From Thiohalocapsa marina (GTDB lineage Bacteria; Pseudomonadota; Gammaproteobacteria; Chromatiales; Chromatiaceae), in the NCBI RefSeq assembly GCF_008632335.1, contig NZ_VWXX01000006.1, forward strand, positions 115,366-179,365: a DNA stretch of 64,000 bases. The letters are read 5' to 3'. The notes beneath the pieces are model-generated. The model ran no database searches. It saw only the letters and a program-made list of their open reading frames with translations, and was not told where the DNA came from. This document shows, one piece after another, positions 1-9,790 of this stretch (position 1 is the stretch's first letter; each line of letters opens with the position of its first letter). Position numbers and translations under genes: made by a program.

Positions 1-1
1 C

Positions 2-697
<696 letters not shown>

Positions 698-789
698 GCG
701 GCGGATACGAACCGAAGAAATCGCCTGTGGCGGGGCACACGGAACGCACCGCGCGAATGGCATAATGAACACGAAACTGAGCCGAGACC

Positions 790-1464
790 ATGGGCACAGA
801 TGAGACACTGACCATTGCGCTGTCGAAGGGGCGCATCTTCGAGCAGGCCATGCCGCTGCTGGCCGCGGCCGACATCCGCGCGCTTGACGACCCCGAGCGC
901 AGCCGCAAGCTGATCCTGGACACCAGCGATCCGCGGGTCAAACTGGTGATCATCCGCGCCAGCGACGTCCCCACCTACGTGCAGTACGGCGCCGCCGATC
1001 TGGGCGTTGCCGGCAAGGACGTGCTGCTGGAGCACGGCGGAGAAGGCCTGTACGAACCGCTGGACCTGCGCATCGCCCGCTGTCGCATGATGGTTGCCGG
1101 CAAGCCCGATCCCGGCCTGGCCATGCATCCCGGGCGCCGGCGGCTGCGGCGCATCGCCACCAAGTACGTGCGCTGCGCCGAACGCCACTTCGCCGCCAAG
1201 GGCGAGCAGGTGGAGATCATCAAGCTGTACGGCTCCATGGAACTGGCGCCGCTGGTGGGGCTGTCCGACCTGATCGTCGACCTGGTGGAGAGCGGCAACA
1301 CCCTCAAGGCCAACGGCCTGGTGCCGCTGGAGCACATCTGCGACATCAGCTCGCGGCTGATCGTGAACAAGGCCGCATGGAAGATGAAACACGCCCGCGT
1401 CAATGACCTGCTGCAGGCCCTGCGCGGTGCGGTGGCGAGCAGTGTGCCGGCCGCTGCCGATTGA
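790..1464 (+). CDS. hisG: ATP phosphoribosyltransferase, short form (HisG)
   Basis: HisG condenses ATP with PRPP in the first step of histidine biosynthesis. The 224-residue length is that of the short form, which lacks the C-terminal regulatory domain and normally needs the HisZ subunit; hisZ is not in this window. Family segments seen are [18 protein letters not shown] at the N-terminus, the [14 protein letters not shown] block and the [11 protein letters not shown] stretch that forms the PRPP-binding region. The ATG follows a purine-rich GAGCCGAGACC. It is followed after 70 bp by hisD and then hisC, so this is a partial his operon. Confidence 0.96.
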   Translation: MGTDETLTIALSKGRIFEQAMPLLAAADIRALDDPERSRKLILDTSDPRVKLVIIRASDVPTYVQYGAADLGVAGKDVLLEHGGEGLYEPLDLRIARCRMMVAGKPDPGLAMHPGRRRLRRIATKYVRCAERHFAAKGEQVEIIKLYGSMELAPLVGLSDLIVDLVESGNTLKANGLVPLEHICDISSRLIVNKAAWKMKHARVNDLLQALRGAVASSVPAAAD

Positions 1465-1534
1465 TCGGCCATTGTCACTGCCCGCGAAAACCAGAAGTAT
1501 CGTCCGTAACGAGCCTACAAACCGGGGTAACCGC

Positions 1535-2842
1535 ATGGTTCAGATCACCCGTCTCGCCACCACCGAACCGGACTTCGCCCAGCGGCTGGAAGGCCTGCTC
1601 GCCTGGGAATCGGTCTCCGACAAACAGGTGCAGCAGACCGTCGACAACATCATCGACGACGTGCGCGCCCGCGGCGACGCCGCGCTGCTGGACTACACCG
1701 CCCGCTTCGACGGCTGGCAACCCGCCGATGCCGCCGCGCTGGAGATCCCGCCTGCGCGACTGGCCCAGGCCCTGTCGGCCATCCCGGCGGCACAGCGCGA
1801 GGCGCTGCAACTGGCCAGCGAGCGCATCCGCGCCTATGCCGGGCACCAGGCGCTGCAGAGCTGGGAGTACCGCGAAGCCGACGGCACCCTGCTGGGGCAG
1901 AAGGTCACGCCGCTGGACCGGGTCGGGCTCTATGTGCCCGGGGGCAAGGCGGCCTATCCGTCGTCGGTGCTGATGAACGCCGTGCCGGCCAAGGTGGCCG
2001 GCGTGCCGGAACTGATCATGGTCGTGCCCACCCCCGGCGGCGAGCTGAACGAGCTGGTGCTGGCCGCGGCGCAGATCGCCGGAGTCGATCGCGCCTTCGC
2101 CATCGGTGGCGCCCAGGCCGTGGCCGCGCTCGCCTACGGTACCGACACCATCCCCGGTTGCGACAAGATCGTCGGCCCCGGCAACATCTACGTCGCCACG
2201 GCCAAGCGCGCCGTGTTCGGCCAGGTCGGTATCGACATGGTGGCCGGACCTTCCGAGATCCTGGTGCTGTGCGACGGTGACACCGATCCGGACTGGATCG
2301 CCATGGACCTGTTCTCCCAGGCCGAGCACGACGAGGACGCCCAGTCCATCCTGGTGACCTGGGATGCCGCCTACCTCGACCGCGTCGCGGCCAGTATCGA
2401 CAAGTTGCTGCCCACCATGGAGCGCAGCGACCTGATCGCCAAGGCCCTGCAGGCGCGGGGCGCGCTGATCCTGGCCCGCGACGAGGACGATGCCGCCCGG
2501 GTCGCCAACGACATCGCACCGGAGCATCTGGAACTGTCGGTGGCCGACCCCGAGGCCCTGAGCCGCAAGATCCGCCACGCCGGCGCCATCTTCATGGGCC
2601 GCTATACTGCCGAGGCCCTGGGCGACTATTGCGCCGGGCCCAACCACGTGCTGCCCACGTCGCGCACCGCCCGCTTCTCCTCGCCGCTCGGCGTGTATGA
2701 CTTCCAGAAGCGTTCCAGCCTGATCATGGCCTCTGCCGCCGGTGCCGCGGAGCTGGCCGGCACCGCGTCCGTGCTGGCCCGGGGCGAGGGCCTCACCGCC
2801 CACGCGCGGTCGGCGGAATACCGCGGCAGCGGCGACGCCTGA
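1535..2842 (+). CDS. hisD: Histidinol dehydrogenase (HisD)
   Basis: HisD carries out the two NAD-dependent oxidations of L-histidinol to histidine, with zinc. The 435-residue protein has the expected family blocks: the [19 protein letters not shown] segment, the [14 protein letters not shown] segment, [13 protein letters not shown], the GPSEILVL motif, the QAEHDEDAQ motif with the catalytic Glu/His pair, and APEHLEL and GPNHVLPT near the end. I chose the ATG at 1535 ([14 protein letters not shown]), because longer in-frame starts run back into hisG and add sequence that does not look like HisD. It sits between hisG and hisC, five bases from the latter. Confidence 0.97.
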   Translation: MVQITRLATTEPDFAQRLEGLLAWESVSDKQVQQTVDNIIDDVRARGDAALLDYTARFDGWQPADAAALEIPPARLAQALSAIPAAQREALQLASERIRAYAGHQALQSWEYREADGTLLGQKVTPLDRVGLYVPGGKAAYPSSVLMNAVPAKVAGVPELIMVVPTPGGELNELVLAAAQIAGVDRAFAIGGAQAVAALAYGTDTIPGCDKIVGPGNIYVATAKRAVFGQVGIDMVAGPSEILVLCDGDTDPDWIAMDLFSQAEHDEDAQSILVTWDAAYLDRVAASIDKLLPTMERSDLIAKALQARGALILARDEDDAARVANDIAPEHLELSVADPEALSRKIRHAGAIFMGRYTAEALGDYCAGPNHVLPTSRTARFSSPLGVYDFQKRSSLIMASAAGAAELAGTASVLARGEGLTAHARSAEYRGSGDA

Positions 2843-2847
2843 CCCCG

Positions 2848-3951
2848 ATGCACGCCCTGATCGACCGCCTGATCCGCCCGGAGATCCGGGCCCTGCGCGC
2901 CTATCACGTCCCGCCGGCCGCCGGGCTGATCAAGCTCGACGCCATGGAGAACCCCTACGCCTGGCCGGAGGCGCTGCGTGAAGACTGGCTCGAGGCCCTG
3001 CGCGACGCCGCCATGCACCGCTACCCGGACCCCCGCGGCGGCGCCCTGCAACCGGCCCTGCGCGAGGCCATGGGCATCCCGGCGGACATGGGCCTGCTGC
3101 TCGGCAACGGCTCCGACGAGCTGATCCAGATGCTGGCCCTGGCCGTTGCCGCCCCTCGGGCGGGTGAGCGGCCCAAGGTGCTGTCGGTGGAGCCGTCGTT
3201 CGTCATGTACCGCATGATTGCGCTGTTCGCCGGCCTGGACCATGTCGGCGTACCGCTGCAGCCGCAGGACTTCTCGCTGGATGCCGAGCGGCTGCTGACC
3301 ACCATCGAGCAGGAGCAGCCCGCGCTGGTCTTCCTGGCCTATCCCAACAACCCCACCGGCAACCTGTTCGACCCCGACCTCATCGAACGTGTCATCGAGG
3401 CGAGCCCCGGCCTGGTCATCGTCGACGAGGCCTACGCCCCCTTCACCGATGCCAGCTTCATCCCCCGGCTCGGTCACTGGCCGAACCTGCTGGTGATGCG
3501 CACCGTCTCAAAGATGGGCCTGGCCGGGCTGCGGCTGGGCTACCTGGCCGGCCCGCCGGCCTGGCTCGAGCAGTTCGACAAGGTTCGCCTGCCCTACAAC
3601 ATCAACGTACTGACCCAGGCCAGTGCCGCCTTCGCGCTGCGCCGCCGCGACGTGCTCGACCAGCAGACCCAGGCCATCCGCAGCCAGCGGGCCGCGCTGC
3701 TCGCGTCCATGGGGTCCATCGCCGGCATCCACTGCTACCCCAGCGACGCCAATTTCATCCTGTTCCGCACCGCCCCCGGGCAGGCCGGCGCCGTCTTCGA
3801 CGGCCTGCTGCACCGCGGCGTGCTGATCAAGAACCTGGACGGCGCCCACCCGATGCTGAGCGACTGCCTGCGCGTCACCGTCGGCACCCCGGACGAAAAC
3901 GCCGCCTTCCTGGAAGCCCTGTCCGAGTCGCTGTCGTCCACCCAGCGCTAG
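2848..3951 (+). CDS. hisC: Histidinol-phosphate aminotransferase (HisC)
   Basis: HisC is a PLP enzyme that converts imidazole-acetol phosphate and glutamate to histidinol phosphate. The 367-residue protein is of normal class-I/II aminotransferase length. It shows the FLAYPNNPTGN motif, VIVDEAYAPF (Asp-x-x-Tyr PLP contact), and the TVSKMGLAGLRLGY motif with the Schiff-base lysine at about K222. The C-terminal Arg segment CLRVTVGTPDEN is also present. It begins five bases after the hisD stop, so the two genes are almost certainly co-transcribed. The gene ends before a repeat-rich convergent region. Confidence 0.96.
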   Translation: MHALIDRLIRPEIRALRAYHVPPAAGLIKLDAMENPYAWPEALREDWLEALRDAAMHRYPDPRGGALQPALREAMGIPADMGLLLGNGSDELIQMLALAVAAPRAGERPKVLSVEPSFVMYRMIALFAGLDHVGVPLQPQDFSLDAERLLTTIEQEQPALVFLAYPNNPTGNLFDPDLIERVIEASPGLVIVDEAYAPFTDASFIPRLGHWPNLLVMRTVSKMGLAGLRLGYLAGPPAWLEQFDKVRLPYNINVLTQASAAFALRRRDVLDQQTQAIRSQRAALLASMGSIAGIHCYPSDANFILFRTAPGQAGAVFDGLLHRGVLIKNLDGAHPMLSDCLRVTVGTPDENAAFLEALSESLSSTQR

Positions 3952-3974
3952 TCCATCCTCGCACCAGCGCGCCC

Positions 3975-4215
3975 CTGTCCAGCACAATTGCTGACACACC
4001 AAGAGCGGGTTGGGTATCGGCGCTCAGGGGTCTCGATCGCAGGGATGCGATCGTGATGCCTACCAGGGGCTATTCCATCCCTGTCCAGCACTACTGCCGT
4101 TACACCAAGAGCGGGTTGGGTATCGGCGGTCGGGGGTCTCGATCGCAGGGATGCGATCGTGAAGCCTACAGGGATGTATTCACGGCGTCCCCAGACCGCC
4201 GATACCCAACCCGCG
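3975..4215 (+). repeat. REP-like palindromic element, two tandem copies
   Basis: Two copies of about 95 bp lie 106 bp apart. Each contains the perfect stem-loop GATCGCA-GGGA-TGCGATC (4035-4052 and 4141-4158). The second copy is nested in a larger hairpin: 4111-4135 pairs with about 4190-4214 (GCGGGTTGGGTATCGGCGGTC against its complement). The same core, in the opposite orientation and with a different but still self-complementary outer stem, occurs twice near 12.0-12.3 kb. The element fills the space between the convergent ends of hisC and the SEDS gene, a typical site for REP/BIME-type sequences. Confidence 0.8.
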
Positions 4216-4274
4216 AAACGAAGCTATCGTCGCGATCGATCCGCCTACCAACCCAGGATATGTCCGGTTAGAGA

Positions 4275-4352
4275 TACTGTCACTGTATTCTGGACATGCC
4301 GGAAAAAAATACTGTCACTGTATTAGGTGGGTAAAGGTACTGTCACTGTATT
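4275..4352 (+). repeat. Three direct copies of a 15-mer, TACTGTCACTGTATT
   Basis: Exact 15-base copies start at 4275, 4310 and 4338 (spacings 35 and 28 bp). They lie between the 3' ends of two convergent genes, so a promoter-operator role for either neighbour is unlikely. No ORF is associated. They may be the footprint of a small mobile or REP-associated element; the function is unknown. Confidence 0.75.
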
Positions 4353-4360
4353 GCCGGGCA

Positions 4361-5848
4361 CTAGTCCCGCGTCCGTCGGTCGCTGCTCTTCCGCACTGCC
4401 GGCTGACGCGGTCCCCGGCTAGTGGACCTGTTACTGGTCCGGTTATTGACCGCAGCTTCCTTGCTTCGGGATCCCCTCGACACCGACCCCTTCCGACCCG
4501 TGCCCGGCCTGCGCTCAGACTGCTTGCGCCCCGATTGCCTCCGCCCAGCCCTCGGCTCGCCATCCGAAATGGCCAGCGCCAGCCCCAGACCCACGAACAC
4601 CGTGATCAGACTGCTGCCGCCATGGCTAATGAACGGCAGGGTAATGCCCGTGAGCGGAATCGACTTGGTCACGCCCCCGACATTCAGCAGGGTCTGCACC
4701 GCCAGCACCGTGGCGATGCCCGTGGCAACCAGTGCGCCGAACGGACTGCGCGCCCGCGCCGCGATGCCGTCCAGACGCCCAATCAGCAGCACAAAGAACA
4801 CCAGCACCAGCGCGCTGCCCGCGAAGCCCAGCTCCTCCGCGATCACCGCATAAATGAAATCCGACTCCGCGATGGGCGTATACTGCGGACGGGCCTGGCC
4901 GAAACCCTCGCCCCAGAGACCGCCGGCATACATGCCCGACAAGCCCTGCAACACCTGCCAGCCCGCCCCGGTGGGGTCCTGGAACGGGTCCAGCCAGGTC
5001 TCCACCCGGCGCTGACCATGGCTGAACACCGACAACAGCGCCCAGCCCCCCAGCGTGGCCCCCAGCGCACCATAGATCGGATAGCCCAGGTGCCCGGTGC
5101 CCGCCGCAAGCAGCGCCAGCAGAGTCAGACTCAGGATCAGCGCCATCCCCAGATCGCGCTGCACCAGCAACAGCCCCAACAGCACGGCGGCAAAGGCCAA
5201 CAGCGGCCACAACGGGCGCAGCGGCGGAAAGGGGATGGGCTTGCTCCATTGCGCCAGCGCCTTGGCGTGTTGCGCGATGAAGGCCGCCGCGAACAACACC
5301 ACGGTCAGTTTCAGCGGCTCCGTCGGCGTGACGTAGCCGGCGGCATAGACGCCGCCGCGAAACCGCTGCCCGGTCACCAGCAGCAAAGCCACCAGGGCCA
5401 CCGACAGCAGCGCCCAGAACCAAAGCGGCGGCGCCAGCAGGCGATAGCGGCCGTTCATCAGCAACAGCGTGGCACAGAGCATCAGCGCCACCCCGCCGGG
5501 CAGGATCAGCACGTCCAGCAGGCTGGCCTGATTGCCGCTGAAGGCGCCCATGCGAAACTGCCCCAGCAGACCGATGCCGCAGAGAAAGGCCGCCACCGGC
5601 AGCAGCACCTGATCGCCGCGAAAACCGAGCAACGTCAGCAACAGATGGGCGACCCCAAAGCTCAGCGCCAGGCCGGCCAGGGGCACCAGGTCCGCCCAAC
5701 GCACGGCATAGCCCTCCTTGGGCCCGGCCCCCAGCAGCATCAGGAAACCCAGCGTCATCGCCACCAGCACCCAGAACAGCAGCTGCCGCTCCGGGCCCCG
5801 TCCGGCCCAGCGCTTGGCCAGCGACTCGGGTCGCGCAACCCGGCTCAC
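4361..5848 (-). CDS. SEDS-family peptidoglycan polymerase (FtsW/RodA/SpoVE-like)
   Basis: SEDS proteins are polytopic glycan-strand polymerases that work with a class B PBP. This 495-residue protein has about ten hydrophobic segments and family signatures: QRDLGMALILSL, the extracellular PIAESDFIYAVIAEELG segment with conserved acidic residues, and LTGITLPFISHGGSSL. The tail after about residue 430 is a hydrophilic Arg/Ser/Lys-rich cytoplasmic extension that SEDS proteins do not usually carry. Its ATG overlaps the stop of the upstream PBP gene (ATGA). I cannot decide between a RodA and an FtsW role; the pair stands apart from mre/mrd or dcw genes and is probably an accessory synthase. Confidence 0.9.
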   Translation of the reverse strand: MSRVARPESLAKRWAGRGPERQLLFWVLVAMTLGFLMLLGAGPKEGYAVRWADLVPLAGLALSFGVAHLLLTLLGFRGDQVLLPVAAFLCGIGLLGQFRMGAFSGNQASLLDVLILPGGVALMLCATLLLMNGRYRLLAPPLWFWALLSVALVALLLVTGQRFRGGVYAAGYVTPTEPLKLTVVLFAAAFIAQHAKALAQWSKPIPFPPLRPLWPLLAFAAVLLGLLLVQRDLGMALILSLTLLALLAAGTGHLGYPIYGALGATLGGWALLSVFSHGQRRVETWLDPFQDPTGAGWQVLQGLSGMYAGGLWGEGFGQARPQYTPIAESDFIYAVIAEELGFAGSALVLVFFVLLIGRLDGIAARARSPFGALVATGIATVLAVQTLLNVGGVTKSIPLTGITLPFISHGGSSLITVFVGLGLALAISDGEPRAGRRQSGRKQSERRPGTGRKGSVSRGSRSKEAAVNNRTSNRSTSRGPRQPAVRKSSDRRTRD

Positions 5849-7464
5849 GGCAGCAGCCCCCGCTGTTGCGCCCGCAGCAGCAGGTCGCGGGCGATGGGTG
5901 CGGCGGTGGTGGAGCCGTATCCGCCCTGTTCCACCAGCACCGCCACCGCCAGGCCAGCGGCCGCCTGCCCCGAACTGGCCGGTGCAAAGCCGATGAACCA
6001 GCTGTGCGACGCACCAAAGGGATTCTGCGCCGTACCCGTCTTGCCCGCGATGGCCAGCTCCGGCGTGTCGATGCCGCGGCCGGTGCCCTCGCTGACGACC
6101 CGGCGCATCATGCCGCTCAGGCGCCGGGCGGTGGCGTCGCTCATGAAGCGCCCCAAGGTCGCCGCGGGCTCGCCGGTGGTCAGGCGTGGGCGCATGGCAA
6201 CGCCGTCATTGGCCACCGCCGCGGCAATCAGCGCCATCTGCGCAGGGGTCACCAGCACCTTGCCCTGGCCGATGGCTGCCTGGGCCAGGCCGTAGCGGTC
6301 AGAGGTGGCGATGGGCTCGATCCGGGCCGTGCGCATGAACTGGCTGCGGGACAGCCCCTCCGTCAGCGCGATGCGGTGATTGAACAGAAAGCGGTCGCCA
6401 GCCCGGTGGAAGGCCTCGTGGCCCAGCTGCACGCCGAGCTGGGCGAAGTAGACATTGGACGAGTCGATCAGCGCCCGATCCAGCCCGATGCGGCCATGTC
6501 CGCCCCAGGTGCGGCCGGCCCGGCGAGCGGCATAGTAGTCGTGGTCGCGGATCCTGGGGTAGCGACGCGACGTGGTGAAGCCCTCCGCCGGACAGTCCAG
6601 CACCGGATCGAGGCCGGCATCCAGCGCCGCCGCCGCCAGCACCACCTTGAACACCGAGCCCGGCGGATACAGGCCGTCCACCGCCCGATTCAGCAGCCGG
6701 GCATCCGGATCCGTGCCGCGGAACAGCCCGGCGTCCACCCGGTTGGGATCGAACGACGGGCTGCTGGCCAGCACGCGCACCGCGCCGTCCGCCGGCCGCA
6801 GCATCACCACCGCGCCGGCACGCCCGCGCAAGCGCTCGTAGGCCAGTTGCTGCAGGTCCGCATCCAGGTTCAGCACCAGGTCATGGCCCCGGGCGCGCTT
6901 GTCGCGAGTGACCAGTTGACGTGTCAGCTCGCCCCAGTCCAGCAGGGTCTCGGGGCTGCCGCCGTTCAGGCTGACGTTGGCCGCCGCCTCCATGCCCGAG
7001 GTGCCGAAGCGCGGGTGGGTGTAGCCGAGCACATGTGCACAGGCCGGACCATGGGGGTAGACGCGCCGCACCTCCAGCCGCTGCCCATCCGTGGTCGGCC
7101 CGGCGCGGCTCTCCGCCAGCACCTCGCCGCGGTGGTCCAGGATGCTGCCGCGCTCGATCCAGTGCGCCGGGTTGAACTGTCGCCGGTCGTGCAACTGCAT
7201 GAAGGCAACGAACGCCGGACGTGCCGTGCCCGACAGCTGCCAGGACGCCTGATAGCCCAGCACCGCCAGAAACAGCAACGCCACACCAGCCACTGCAAAC
7301 CGGAAGCCAGCCCGGGGCCGGGCCAGATGCCGCAGCCCCAACGCCGCACGCAGGTCGTAGACCTGCTTCAGCACGTAGAGCGCTACCAGCAGAAAGGCGA
7401 TGTGCAGGCCCCCGCGCAAGGTGGCCCAGGGGGCAGAAACGAACAGGGCGTTGAGCAGTTCCAT
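5845..7464 (-). CDS. Class B penicillin-binding protein (peptidoglycan transpeptidase)
   Basis: A DD-transpeptidase that cross-links peptidoglycan in the periplasm. Three catalytic motifs are visible: PPGSVFK with the nucleophile at about S270 and K273, SSN at about 335-337, and KTGTAQ at about K475. The N-terminus has two or three hydrophobic segments (about 1-35 and 55-75) rather than the single anchor of PBP2 or PBP3, and the dimerisation domain is short. The total of 539 residues and the overlap with the SEDS gene resemble the actinobacterial PbpA-RodA pairing more than enterobacterial mrdAB. No serine/threonine kinase or FHA genes accompany it. Confidence 0.92.
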   Translation of the reverse strand: MELLNALFVSAPWATLRGGLHIAFLLVALYVLKQVYDLRAALGLRHLARPRAGFRFAVAGVALLFLAVLGYQASWQLSGTARPAFVAFMQLHDRRQFNPAHWIERGSILDHRGEVLAESRAGPTTDGQRLEVRRVYPHGPACAHVLGYTHPRFGTSGMEAAANVSLNGGSPETLLDWGELTRQLVTRDKRARGHDLVLNLDADLQQLAYERLRGRAGAVVMLRPADGAVRVLASSPSFDPNRVDAGLFRGTDPDARLLNRAVDGLYPPGSVFKVVLAAAALDAGLDPVLDCPAEGFTTSRRYPRIRDHDYYAARRAGRTWGGHGRIGLDRALIDSSNVYFAQLGVQLGHEAFHRAGDRFLFNHRIALTEGLSRSQFMRTARIEPIATSDRYGLAQAAIGQGKVLVTPAQMALIAAAVANDGVAMRPRLTTGEPAATLGRFMSDATARRLSGMMRRVVSEGTGRGIDTPELAIAGKTGTAQNPFGASHSWFIGFAPASSGQAAAGLAVAVLVEQGGYGSTTAAPIARDLLLRAQQRGLLP

Positions 7465-7758
7465 GGCCGCGCATGGTTACGAGTGAGCGTGGTCGACGTC
7501 AAGGGCGGGGCGGGACTGGCGTGCGTGAGCACTGATCATCCTCGCGAAAACCGTCTATCATTCCGCCCGCACTCGATTGCTGGCACTCGATTACTGGTGC
7601 TCAATCGCTGGCATGAAAGCGCCGGCACCCGGGCGCTGGCATCCAGCCCGCGACGACGGAAATCGCGCCTGCAACGGGTATATCATGCCAACGACGTTCA
7701 GCCGCTCTTCCGGTTAGGCAGCGGCATTTTCCAGTCAACCGCAGCGAGGATACCCGTG

Positions 7759-8172
7759 ATGTCCAGACAGACGCCGGCGCGGCACGGCAAGACCGGCCAG
7801 CCCATTGATACCGACAAGCTCGACCGGGTGGTGGCGGCGGCCCGCCAGGCCAGCGACGAGCGTGCCCTTGGCTACCGGGAGCGGGCGCTGAAGCTGTATC
7901 CCTGGGTCTGCGGGCGCTGTGGGCGCGAGTTCACCCACAGCAACCTGCGGGAACTGACGGTGCACCACAAGGACATGGACCATGACAACAACCCGCCGGA
8001 CGGCAGCAACTGGGAGTTGCTGTGCCTGTACTGCCACGACAACGAGCATCAGAAGTATGAGGAACACCTGGCGGCCCTGGCGGCGGGACATGCGCCGAAG
8101 GCGTCGGGCCGGCAGCAGCCGCAGACCGTGCATCGGCCCTTCGACGGCCTGGCCGATCTGCTGAAGAAGTAG
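7759..8172 (+). CDS. yajD: YajD-family HNH endonuclease
   Basis: A 137-residue HNH protein of the YajD type. It shows the zinc-binding pair CGRCG in WVCGRCGREF, the HNH core LTVHHKDMDHDNN-PDGSNWELLCLYCHDNEH with the second CxxC-like pair (LCLYCH), and a family C-terminus ending in PFDGLADLLKK. The ATG at 7759 gives the family-like length; in-frame sequence upstream is antisense to the PBP gene and not credible. The biological role of YajD proteins is not established. The gene stands alone, converging on the glycosyltransferase at 8202. Confidence 0.9.
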   Translation: MSRQTPARHGKTGQPIDTDKLDRVVAAARQASDERALGYRERALKLYPWVCGRCGREFTHSNLRELTVHHKDMDHDNNPPDGSNWELLCLYCHDNEHQKYEEHLAALAAGHAPKASGRQQPQTVHRPFDGLADLLKK

Positions 8173-8201
8173 AACCAGGGCGCCCGTTTGCGGGGGCAGC
8201 G

Positions 8202-9275
8202 TCAGCGCAGGAAGCCGGCCAGTATCTCCACGGCCTGGTCGACGCCGGTGGGCGGCGTCGGCTGGACCGGGCCGGCGTCCAGCAGGGCCTGCAGCGGTTC
8301 GGTGATCCGGCCGGCGGCGAAGGCGTCGGCATCCACGGCGCGGGTCGGCACCCGCTGCGCGAGCCATTGCACCAGATGGGGTTCCTCCGGCCAGTCGTCG
8401 CGGGGCACATAAAGCACCGGGATGCCGTTGCAGGCGGCCTCGGCAAAGGTGCTGTAGCCCGGCTTGGTGATGATGGCGTCGCAGCAGGCCAGCACGTCCA
8501 GCACATCCGGACCCGGCGGGCCGATCAGGCTGACACCGTCGCGGCCCGCGGCTGCGGCGTCGGGGGTCAGCAGATGGACGTCTTCGGGCAAGGGTTCGCC
8601 GTCGCCCAGCTGCAGGCGTCCGGCGCCGCCGAACTGCATCAGCACCAGGCGCTTGTGCGGGGCGATGCCGAGTCGGGCGCGCAGTGCCCGGGGATCGCGC
8701 CGTCGCCGCGTTGCGATGGGGCCGATGTCGCTGCCGTTGGGCAGCCAGGCCATGGGCATCGACGGCGCCGGGCGCAGGAACAGCTCTGCGCCGGCATAGG
8801 CGGATTGCATGCGCTGCACCAGCTCCGGGGGTAGCTGCGAGCCGACCGGGCTCTCAGCGAGGATGTCGTACCAGCTCAGCGAGCACAGGCCGACGGCGGG
8901 TATGCCGAGGAGTCCGGCGGCCTCCAGCGGCATCCAGGGGATGTCCGCCAGCAGCAGGTCCGGCGGGTCTTGCCGCAGGATGTCCATTTGCGCGCCAAGC
9001 TGCTGAGCGTGGGCGGCGTCGAACGCGGTGTACAGCGCCAGCCCCTGCGGCCAGCGGGCCTTTAGCGGGCCATCCATGGGGAGCGCCACGTCGGCGGCAT
9101 GGGCCAGATGGCGGTAGCCCGCTGGCATCCGGGCCGCGCAGAAATCCGCCGACACCGTACCCTGCAGGGTTAGGCGCAGCCCGGGGATGCGCCCGGCCAG
9201 CGCCCGGGCAATGGGCGCGACCTGCCCCAGGTGGCCGTAGCCGTGGGCGGTGACGACGATATGCAGGTGGGGCAT
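8202..9275 (-). CDS. UGT/MurG-like glycosyltransferase (GT-B fold)
   Basis: The protein begins HLHIVVTAHGYGHLGQVAPI, the Gly/His-rich loop of GT-B enzymes that act on nucleotide sugars, and ends with a MurG/UGT-like donor-site region: CDAIITKPGYSTFAEAACNGIPVLYVPRDDWPEE. The 357 residues from the ATG at 9275 fit; a longer in-frame start at 9374 adds low-complexity sequence. The acceptor is unknown. It is not MurG, because the neighbours are not dcw genes and the N-terminal acceptor motif differs. Related proteins in other Proteobacteria are annotated only as hypothetical or glycosyltransferase. Confidence 0.8.
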   Translation of the reverse strand: MPHLHIVVTAHGYGHLGQVAPIARALAGRIPGLRLTLQGTVSADFCAARMPAGYRHLAHAADVALPMDGPLKARWPQGLALYTAFDAAHAQQLGAQMDILRQDPPDLLLADIPWMPLEAAGLLGIPAVGLCSLSWYDILAESPVGSQLPPELVQRMQSAYAGAELFLRPAPSMPMAWLPNGSDIGPIATRRRRDPRALRARLGIAPHKRLVLMQFGGAGRLQLGDGEPLPEDVHLLTPDAAAAGRDGVSLIGPPGPDVLDVLACCDAIITKPGYSTFAEAACNGIPVLYVPRDDWPEEPHLVQWLAQRVPTRAVDADAFAAGRITEPLQALLDAGPVQPTPPTGVDQAVEILAGFLR

Positions 9276-9403
9276 GGCCTGACGTCTGATCAGGAGGGCC
9301 GGTCGGGCAGTCTGGTCGAAACGTCTGGCCGGGAAGGTTGGCTGGAACGTCTGCCCGGAAAGCCCGGCAAGCAAGCCTGCTGGCCGGGACGACAGGCCGG
9401 CTG

Positions 9404-9790
9404 TCAGTCGGCCGGGTCGAGATGGATGGCGAGCCAGACGCAGGGCGGCTGGGCGGACGTGGCGATCACTCGGTGCCGTGTGTGGGCCGGCAAAAAGGTG
9501 TAATCACCCGCGCCCAGCTCCAGGCGCTCGTCGCCGACCTGCAAGGTGGCATGCCCGCACAGCAGCAGCACCCACTCGTCCTGCGTCTGGTCGTACCAGG
9601 TCGGCTCGGGCTGCGCGCTGCTGACAATCCGCTCGACGCGCAGGTTGCGGCAGTGCAGCAGCTGGTCGAAGCACTCGCCCGTCTCGGGTGACGGCAGCGC
9701 CTCGAACAGGTTGGCGACGCCGCGACGGGCGGTGGCTGGCGGCGGGCGGTCGATCGGAGCGCCTGCAGATGTCCCTTTGCGCCGGATGGC
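9404..9790 (-). CDS. Cupin-domain protein without a recognisable start codon
   Basis: The frame encodes a small cupin, read here as NLFEALPSPETGE, then LRVERIVSSAQPEPTWYDQ, then DEWVLLLCGHATLQVG, LELGAGDYTFLPAHTRHRV and finally VWLAIHLDPAD. This is a complete single beta-barrel with two cupin motifs. The open frame starts directly after the rpsT stop and is in the same frame as rpsT, yet has no ATG, GTG or TTG before the conserved core (first Val codon is GTC at 9716-9718). Possible explanations are a rare start (ATC or CTG), readthrough, an undetected frameshift or decay. The 5' limit given is the open frame, not a proven start. Confidence 0.6.
   Translation of the reverse strand, partial: AIRRKGTSAGAPIDRPPPATARRGVANLFEALPSPETGECFDQLLHCRNLRVERIVSSAQPEPTWYDQTQDEWVLLLCGHATLQVGDERLELGAGDYTFLPAHTRHRVIATSAQPPCVWLAIHLDPAD

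Noticed and set aside
1461..1973. 170-codon plus-strand frame between hisG and hisD
   Set aside because: Overlaps the hisD coding start in another frame and has the Arg/Pro/Ser bias of shifted high-G+C frames.
3975..4352. CRISPR array
   Set aside because: Repeats are palindromic with only two or three copies, irregular spacing and no cas genes.
4535..6295. 586-codon plus-strand open frame over the SEDS gene
   Set aside because: Gln/Arg-rich shadow frame without any family motif; the membrane protein on the minus strand explains the open frame.
5866..8172. 768-codon plus-strand open frame
   Set aside because: Only its last 137 codons (from ATG 7759) are a real gene, yajD; the rest is antisense to the PBP gene.
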